A DNA stretch of 11,156 nucleotides from Phoronis ovalis (lineage: Eukaryota > Phoronida > Phoronidae): positions 1-11,156 of the forward strand of contig JAOXYB010055800.1 in the NCBI GenBank assembly GCA_028565635.1. Reading direction: 5' to 3'. The notes beneath the pieces are model-generated. The model did not search any database. It was not told the DNA's origin and saw nothing but the letters and a program-made list of their open reading frames with translations. Every line of letters begins with the position of its first letter. Position 1 is the stretch's first letter. This document shows positions 9,601-11,156 of this stretch, one piece after another. A program made the position numbers and the translations under genes.

Positions 9601-11022
9601 CTCTATAAATGGTTAAAGTTTAGTGATCAGTACCCTAGTGAGACATTTCTTTGTGATTATATTCATGCAGCAACTCTGTCAATGATTCCAAAATAGCTAG
9701 TCTGAGTTCTGGTAAAAAATAATTAAAACTATCAACTGAAGAGAATGCAGGAGCTTCTTTCAAAAAATATAAGGTCACCCAAAAACGTAACTATATCTAA
9801 AAGTGTCTATACGGATTTTATAAAATGTAATAAAAATATGATGAGACATTGACAATATAAATAAAGGAACTCACAATCAATCTTCAGTCGGGATGTAGCC
9901 ATATCATTAACCAATGTATGTTTACAGATCTCATATTCATAACGGCTACCATCAAAAGTCTTGAAGTTATCACTATGCACACTGCACACATATGTCACTG
10001 AAAAATAGCATTATTTTAATCTTTAGTATATTAAGAAATTAAACATGAAACTCTTTCTGGAAGAACTTCAGCAAACAAATACATTTAAGCCAACAGGATA
10101 GCTTTTTGACAATTACTCTCAAAGGTGGTAGAGATCGAAGGATAGAAATGTCGAATGGGCACAATATCTCATAGTCATGGCCTTTTTTTAGTCAAAGCTA
10201 ATAACATTTAGTAAAACGTATGGATGAGGCCTACGAAAGATTTTGTAATACATGTGGTAATATTATGTGTGATGAGTCTACAATAATTACCACAGAATGT
10301 ACTTCATGTTACAAATGGTCATCATCAATAATGTATCATTAAGATTCTACATACAGAATAATGGCATGGACAATAAAAGCAGTGATACCTGCACCTCTGT
10401 ATTTTTCAAATATTATGAGGAAGCACCCACCGAATCTGTTCCCCATAATAACTGTTCCCCAGATGAGTCTGGGTGGCTGGCAAACCTTGAACAGTTCATC
10501 CAGCTGGTAATGGAGAATAGATCTGATTCTCCATACCAACATCTAATTGATTTTTTTGTGCAAACCCCCAAGAAACATCTTTTTTGCAAATTCCAGCTGG
10601 CAGATAGAGTTAATTCCGCTGCATTTTTAGCTGGCTGGTGAATTAAAAAAAACAACAATAGTTGGCTGATGAGTGGGGGCCAGAGATGGCCTTCCATCTA
10701 CATTACCAAATCGTTTATCTAAGCATGAAACATGTAAAGGAAATAATTGTGCTGGTTTGTTATATAAAGTCATTAAAGATTATTCCCATTGGGTGCTTCT
10801 GATTAATTATGACGAGAACACATCAATAAATAATAATAATTTTCTGTTTTATTTATATCAAGTATCTCCTACCTGTCTTTGGTGGTCTTGTTGCATCAGT
10901 TAAATCCTTAATGGGTGGTGTGGTTGTTACAGGATATGTTGTCCTTATTGTTGTTGATGGTGTTGGTGGCATAGGGGTCTCTGGCTCACGTAGAGTTGGC
11001 ACTGGGTGTGTCGGTGTTGGTA
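471..11022 (-). CDS. Gene-level model: partial multi-domain VWD-C8-TIL (mucin/VWF-like) secreted protein, 12 internal exons
   Basis: The model joins complement exons 11022-10873, 9997-9875, 8901-8756, 6969-6850, 6568-6360, 5834-5632, 5451-5269, 4033-3810, 2647-2449, 1835-1646, 1143-965 and 686-471. The lengths sum to 2142 nt with no stop. Junction phases run 1,1,0,0,2,1,1,0,1,2,1 and the open ends are both phase 1. The order is Pro/Thr linker, VWD, C8, TIL, VWD, C8, TIL, Pro/Thr linker. Members of this family (gel-forming mucins, VWF, zonadhesin, FCGBP, hemocytin, SCO-spondin) are secreted proteins that assemble through disulphides. Which branch this belongs to cannot be told from one fragment. 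No signal peptide, start codon, stop codon, promoter or poly(A) signal lies in the window, so the gene runs out on both sides. Spliced junctions are predictions from AG/GT sites plus domain continuity, without transcript support. Confidence 0.88.
965..1143 (-). CDS. Exon 11: C8 domain 2
   Basis: The exon is 179 nt, acceptor gtatcttgtag, donor GTAAGT, phase 2 to phase 1, the same phases as C8 exon 6. Residues 584-642 read FQECHPLINPSPYYESC, then YDSEC, CDSLTAYARAC, VGVCLDWRSEDVC. Cysteines with those of exon 10 are 576, 587, 600, 606, 617, 627, 633 and 642. The spacing C-x10-C-x12-C at the start is identical to C8 domain 1. Domain 2 lacks the two CxC pairs of domain 1 but has an additional Cys633, which is the pattern of the basic eight-cysteine C8 with a G-x-C-x-x-W-R end. 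An alternative donor 3 nt upstream in the transcript would lose Cys642 and is disfavoured. Confidence 0.94.
1144..1645 (-). other. Intron between exons 10 and 11 (502 bp)
   Basis: The intron has donor GTATGT and acceptor TTGTAG, and is phase 2. No coding or repeat structure is visible. Frames here on both strands are short and lack recognisable motifs. Confidence 0.8.
1646..1835 (-). CDS. Exon 10: calcium loop of VWD domain 2 and start of C8 domain 2
   Basis: The exon is 190 nt, acceptor gtatttttag, donor GTATGT, phase 1 to phase 2. After split Gly520 it reads NCNMNTTDDFKG, so the joined motif is IC-G-NCNMNTTDD. The calcium-loop residues Asn521, Asn523 and Asp528-Asp529 are kept, but the residue normally Phe or Tyr is Cys522, creating a C-G-N-C. 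FAFSWQ at 544-549 ends VWD, and Cys558, Cys567 and Cys576 begin C8. NTT (525) and NRT (562) are glycosylation sequons. Two donors were possible. The one at 1645 (GTATGT) keeps phase 2 into exon 11, giving Lys583 and a normal C-x10-C spacing. The one at 1652 (GTGATA) breaks the frame. Confidence 0.92.
1836..2448 (-). other. Intron between exons 9 and 10 (613 bp)
   Basis: The intron has donor gtaaga and acceptor tttttag, and is phase 1. It is mostly A/T-rich. A patch at about 2070-2220 is more balanced in composition and holds a 61-codon plus-strand frame (2031-2216) with segments such as VMLLEGFLVYGADGDVLL. I recognise no family in it. It may be a fragment of a transposable element or chance. 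Confidence 0.75.
2449..2647 (-). CDS. Exon 9: C-terminal half of VWD domain 2
   Basis: The exon is 199 nt, acceptor ttttggtttcag, donor gtaaga, phase 0 to phase 1. Residues 454-519 include VEIDGQPLTA, then GINVEKVGLHHVITIPAINL and VRYSQANYGFQIIVP. This is the VWD sequence of a turn with G, then x-x-[LIV]-x-[IV]-P-x-[LIV]-x-[LIV]-x-[VI]-x-[YF] strands. It ends GRTEGIC with Cys519 as the last full codon. The next exon completes Gly520, so the intron cuts through the conserved GLCG-type motif. There is no cysteine three residues before Cys519 (it is Glu516), so the usual CGLC is missing here too. Confidence 0.95.
2648..3809 (-). other. Intron between exons 8 and 9 (1162 bp)
   Basis: The intron has donor gtagag and acceptor ggtttcag, and is phase 0. 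It carries A/T-rich sequence, T-rich tracts near 3335-3390 and the imperfect direct repeat at 3415-3515. I see no exon-like stretch with domain similarity. Confidence 0.8.
3415..3515. repeat. Imperfect direct repeat, two copies, inside an intron
   Basis: Copy 1 at 3415-3445 contains gaccaactcggtttttgccc followed by attaagca. Copy 2 at 3474-3515 contains gatcaacttggtttttaagg followed by a 10-nt insertion and gcctgttaagca. The copies share the core GA(C/T)CAACT(C/T)GGTTTTT and the end TTAAGCA. This is probably a local duplication or two fragments of one interspersed repeat. Confidence 0.6.
3810..4033 (-). CDS. Exon 8: N-terminal half of VWD domain 2
   Basis: The exon is 224 nt, acceptor tctttttacag, donor gtagag, phase 1 to phase 0. 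Residues 379-394 read CLCTGYGDPHYINFDG, a textbook VWD opening with Asp386 in the GDPH calcium motif. It continues with PFQGNCTYVLSRD (Cys403, with NCT an N-glycosylation sequon), EECQQEP (Cys425) and TTCTKDVIVRYAGHQVTLG (Cys433 and two beta strands). Unlike VWD1, which needs two exons for this stretch, it is in a single exon. The last intron phase (0, after LNK) falls close to the exon 3/4 boundary of VWD1. Open reading continues a little into the introns on both sides, but those extensions lack domain similarity. Confidence 0.96.
4034..5268 (-). other. Intron between exons 7 and 8 (1235 bp)
   Basis: The intron has donor gtaagt and acceptor tttttacag, and is phase 1. It separates the two D assemblies, which meet directly in the spliced product. 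The content is A/T-rich with homopolymer A and T runs and one small hairpin flanked by direct repeats (4627-4678). No coding signal is seen. Confidence 0.8.
4627..4678. repeat. Small A/T hairpin flanked by an 11-nt direct repeat
   Basis: atgtgtaaaaa occurs at 4627-4637 and again at 4668-4678. Between and overlapping them, aattataaattat (4640-4652) and ataatttataaat (4657-4669) are inverted with one mismatch around a 4-nt loop. In such an A/T-rich background this may be chance or slippage. Confidence 0.4.
5269..5451 (-). CDS. Exon 7: TIL (trypsin inhibitor-like cysteine-rich) domain 1
   Basis: The exon is 183 nt, acceptor tcatttcag, donor gtaagt, phase 1-1, encoding exactly one TIL domain (319-378). 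It has all ten family cysteines: 322, 331, 335, 339, 349, 353, 357, 359, 370 and 376, with the typical VWNECGASCPRTCKNY and GCQCKPGLVRKGE motifs. In the VWF/mucin family TIL modules are structural parts of the D assembly. The same fold is a serine protease inhibitor in Ascaris and insect proteins, but nothing here argues for inhibition. The domain ends KCED and splices through TGT (Cys379) straight into the GDPHY start of VWD2. No extra E/VWC-like module lies between them, unlike many VWF-family D assemblies. Confidence 0.96.
5632..5834 (-). CDS. Exon 6: C8 domain 1
   Basis: The exon is 203 nt, acceptor tttatgtcag, donor gtaagc, starting in phase 2 and ending in phase 1. Residues 251-317 include FTECHMLFPVDWYIDMC, DLCTC, DCKCTSLSSYSRAC and the closing Cys317. 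This is the C8 pattern F-x-x-C-H-x-x-[VLI]-x-[PV]-x-x-[YF]-x-x-x-C, D-x-C-x-C, C-x-[SA]-L-x-x-Y-[AS]-x-A-C, W(R/Q). Cysteines from exon 5 on are at 246, 257, 270, 275, 277, 289, 291, 301 and 317. C8 always sits between VWD and TIL in this family and helps stabilise the D assembly, as here. The 180-bp intron to exon 7 is the shortest in the gene. Confidence 0.95.
5835..6359 (-). other. Intron between exons 5 and 6 (525 bp)
   Basis: The intron has donor gtaaaa and acceptor tatgtcag, and is phase 2, placed within C8 domain 1 at the same phase as the exon 10/11 intron in C8 domain 2. Nothing else is recognisable inside it. Confidence 0.8.
6360..6568 (-). CDS. Exon 5: end of VWD domain 1 and start of C8 domain 1
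   Basis: The exon is 209 nt, acceptor acaatttcag, donor gtaaaa, phase 0 to phase 2. Residues 187-205 read NKVNGLCGTFTHNTTDDFL, the VWD signature normally written GLCGN(F/Y)(N/D)-x-x-x-x-DD. The sequence then runs to FGDSW (218-222), the standard end of VWD, and enters C8 with Cys228, Cys234 and Cys246. The calcium loop is altered: Thr195 and Thr197 replace the usual Asn and Asn/Asp, while Asp202-Asp203 remain. The residue three before Cys193 is Asn190, so the CGLC (CxxC) motif of many mucin/VWF D domains is absent. NTT at 199 is an N-glycosylation sequon. The long plus-strand frame across this exon is a shadow. Confidence 0.95.
6850..6969 (-). CDS. Exon 4: VWD domain 1, central beta strands
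   Basis: The exon is exactly 120 nt, phase 0-0, acceptor ttactgtag. Residues 141-180 include AILEIPEFNIVIHWTKTYDV followed by DIK. This is the recognisable VWD segment in which a hydrophobic strand (x-[LIV]-x-[IV]-P-x-[LF]-x-[LIV]-x-[VI]-x-W/F) is followed by an aromatic-containing turn and a final V-x-[IV] strand. The donor is GTCTGT, weak because it has C at intron position +3. It is still the only nearby donor that keeps the phase 0 frame into exon 5. VWD2 has no matching exon boundary here, so this intron is specific to unit 1. Confidence 0.88.
7564..7596. repeat. Short tandem duplication
   Basis: CATGATGTTACAAAGT (7564-7579) is followed by CATGGTGTTACAAGT (7582-7596), differing at one base plus a one-base gap. 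It is a simple local duplication. Confidence 0.55.
7987..8110. repeat. Repeat family copy A (shortened)
   Basis: It begins gatatgccctctccgaaaag, has taggtcaaaattata in the middle and ends ggctgatcggataaaactga. The order of these blocks is the same as in copies B and C. It seems to lack the internal block with acctgtagtttga. Confidence 0.55.
8121..8260. repeat. Repeat family copy B
   Basis: It begins gatgtaccatctcgagaaca, then aacatggccat, ccaggtcaaaattata and acctgtagtttgattt, and ends aatataaagctgatcgga. Against copy C, the first 31 nt match at about 25 positions and the aaagctgat end block at 17 of 20. Confidence 0.6.
8456..8584. repeat. Repeat family copy C
   Basis: It begins gatgtgccctcttgggaaca, then cacatcgccattagtcat, cagggtcagaattta and gcaatttgacctgt, and ends aatacaaagctgattgga. 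After both B and C there is a similar tail with g(c)a-aacaaaaaatgt, so the true unit is longer than marked. Confidence 0.6.
8756..8901 (-). CDS. Exon 3: middle of VWD domain 1
   Basis: The exon is 146 nt, acceptor a run of T then ag, donor gtaatt, starting in phase 1 and ending in phase 0. Residues 93-140 include Cys96 and Cys105, then RCSRSLDVTVDSHKITL. This matches the part of VWD where a cysteine precedes two alternating beta strands (typically C-[ST]-x-x-[VI]-x-V-x-x-x-x-x-x-I-x-L). The tail of the exon is basic and hydrophilic (LRKK, FRSSQFEQ), as in the variable loop before the next strand pair. It lies in isolation, with a 973-bp intron upstream and a 1786-bp intron downstream. Its assignment rests on this strand pattern, on matching phases and on its position between exons 2 and 4. 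Confidence 0.84.
8902..9874 (-). other. Intron between exons 2 and 3 (973 bp), hosting a candidate MITE
   Basis: The intron has donor gtgagt and an acceptor of T8-ag type, and is phase 1. About half of it is the TTAA-bounded candidate element at 9019-9529. The remainder (9530-9874 and 8902-9018) shows no coding or repeat signal. Confidence 0.8.
9019..9529. mobile_element. Candidate piggyBac-type non-autonomous element (MITE), 503 bp plus TTAA duplications
   Basis: TTAACCCTTT at 9019-9028 is mirrored by AAAGGGTTAA at 9520-9529, a perfect 10-nt inverted repeat. TTAA target duplication next to CCCTTT-like ends is the signature of the piggyBac superfamily. Beyond the first six bases the two ends share CCC at positions 11-13 only, so the terminal repeat is short or decayed. 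The interior (9023-9525) has no transposase frame, so it would depend on an enzyme supplied elsewhere. A pocket at 9350-9430 is richer in CpG (cacgtgcgcg, accggg) than the host intron. A 10-nt inverted match alone can occur by chance in a window this size. Support comes from the match to the known family signature. Confidence 0.45.
9875..9997 (-). CDS. Exon 2: N-terminal part of VWD domain 1
   Basis: The exon is 123 nt, acceptor ctatttttcag, donor gtgagt, phase 1-1. Residues 52-91 begin TYVCSVHSDNFKTFDG, the hallmark start of a von Willebrand type D domain (C, then D, then FDG), followed by an aromatic-rich strand, Cys75 and TLVND. The usual G-D-P-H-[YF] is replaced by S-D-N-F, although the acidic residue (Asp60) expected to bind calcium is retained. 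The variant start is more like the divergent VWD modules of D4-type, vitellogenin-like or hemocytin proteins than the canonical mucin D1-D3 start. It continues into exon 3 through split codon TTG (Leu92). VWD modules are extracellular and form assembly interfaces. I see no alternative reading of this stretch. Confidence 0.88.
10458..10473. repeat. Perfect hairpin CCCAGA-tgag-TCTGGG
   Basis: It has 6-nt arms at 10458-10463 and 10468-10473 around a 4-nt loop, and is one of two perfect hairpins within 80 bp of intronic sequence. Confidence 0.4.
10510..10534. repeat. Perfect hairpin, 9-nt arms
   Basis: ATGGAGAAT (10510-10518) and ATTCTCCAT (10526-10534) are exact reverse complements separated by agatctg. 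The hairpin lies inside the unexplained plus-strand block. Function unknown. Confidence 0.45.
10873..11022 (-). CDS. Exon 1 of the model: Pro/Thr-rich mucin-like linker
   Basis: The acceptor is ttcatttaag just upstream and the donor is gtagga. The exon is 150 nt, phase 1 at both ends, so it could be skipped or duplicated without breaking the frame. Its 49 complete codons hold 14 Pro, 15 Thr and 1 Ser (about 61 percent), with no cysteine. It opens PTPTHPVPT and contains runs such as PSTTIRTTYPVTTT. Such segments in mucins carry dense O-glycans and act as extended spacers between cysteine-rich domains. It splices to exon 2 through the split codon GTG (Val), joining the linker directly to the VWD start. 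The opening closely resembles the end of exon 12 (PTPTPSYPVPT), which suggests a repeated linker. Being low complexity, it is supported by frame, splice sites and context rather than by a domain. Confidence 0.78.
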
Positions 11023-11156
11023 CTTAAATGAAAACCATGTATTCTAAATTAAATTTAAAAAACTACATACCTACATAACAATCAAAGATCATAACATTTT
11101 ATGTCAGTGACATCTTATGAAATGTTGAAATAATAAAATACTAGGCAATATTGTAT

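Larger units (their letters stand above)
10220..10641 (+). pseudogene. Possible decayed coding remnant (plus strand), unknown family
   Basis: A 40-codon frame from ATG at 10220 to TAA at 10342 reads YERFCNTCGNIMCDES and then TTECTSCYKWSS. The pairs C-x2-C and C-x2-C-x2-W recall a zinc-binding finger of PHD type, but the expected histidine after the tryptophan is missing. In another frame, 10297-10641 is open for 114 codons, with segments such as ESGWLANLEQFIQLVMENRS and a terminal stop. A third stretch, back in the first frame, contains KHETCKGNNCAGLLYKVIKD (near 10720-10780). The frames break across one another, as in a degraded transposon or retrocopy. No family is recognised and there is no start or promoter evidence, so this may be chance. 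Confidence 0.25.
9998..10872 (-). other. Intron between exons 1 and 2 (875 bp), with an unexplained plus-strand block
   Basis: The intron has donor gtagga and acceptor tatttttcag, and is phase 1. Its centre (about 10220-10830) is more balanced in base composition than other introns and has overlapping plus-strand frames and hairpins, described separately. None of the minus-strand frames inside it resembles VWD, C8, TIL or a Pro/Thr linker, so I do not place another exon here. Confidence 0.7.

Noticed and set aside
10413-10697. 94-codon minus-strand frame as an additional exon
   Set aside because: There is no similarity to VWD, C8, TIL or a Pro/Thr linker. Exon 1 joins exon 2 in frame without it.
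1-11156. CRISPR arrays, tRNA/rRNA genes, bacterial operons or viral genes
   Set aside because: No regularly spaced repeats, cloverleaf-like sequence, ribosome binding sites with ordered ORFs or viral hallmark motifs were seen. The spliced VWD gene shows this is animal DNA.

Overview
The window is animal genomic DNA. It is A+T-rich and almost gene-sparse, except for one intron-rich gene on the minus strand. I could trace 12 consecutive internal exons between 11022 and 471 (gene reads right to left). Every exon is bounded by AG/GT signals and all splice phases agree, giving one open frame of 2142 nt (715 codons counting the split codon at each end). Neither the start nor the stop lies in the window. 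Residue numbers below count from the split codon at 11022.

The protein is an extracellular mucin/von Willebrand factor-type protein. From N to C it has: a Pro/Thr-rich linker (2-50); D assembly 1 = VWD (about 51-225), C8 (about 228-317) and TIL (319-378); D assembly 2 = VWD (379-about 550), C8 (about 558-642) and TIL (644-701); and the start of a second Pro/Thr-rich linker (702-714). The second linker opens like the first, so a larger gene of repeated [linker-D-D] blocks is likely (inference). Family architecture suggests a secreted, disulphide-linked gel, adhesive, egg-coat or clotting/immune protein. The sequence does not say which, and I give no gene symbol. D1 has a divergent VWD start and a degenerate calcium loop. 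D2 has a textbook GDPHY start but an unusual CGNC motif, and its TIL domain lacks one of the ten cysteines. Each unit still totals 26 cysteines.

The rest is intron. Notable contents are: a candidate 503-bp piggyBac-type MITE bounded by TTAA (9019-9529); three diverged copies of a repeat family (7987-8584); a stretch on the plus strand at 10220-10641 that looks like a decayed coding sequence with a CxxC...CxxCxxW pattern and two perfect hairpins; and a few short repeats. I see no RNA genes, CRISPR arrays or prokaryotic genes.

Organism: an invertebrate metazoan is most likely. The low G+C, short-to-medium introns and degenerate interspersed repeats would suit a mollusc such as a bivalve, but this is a low-confidence impression.
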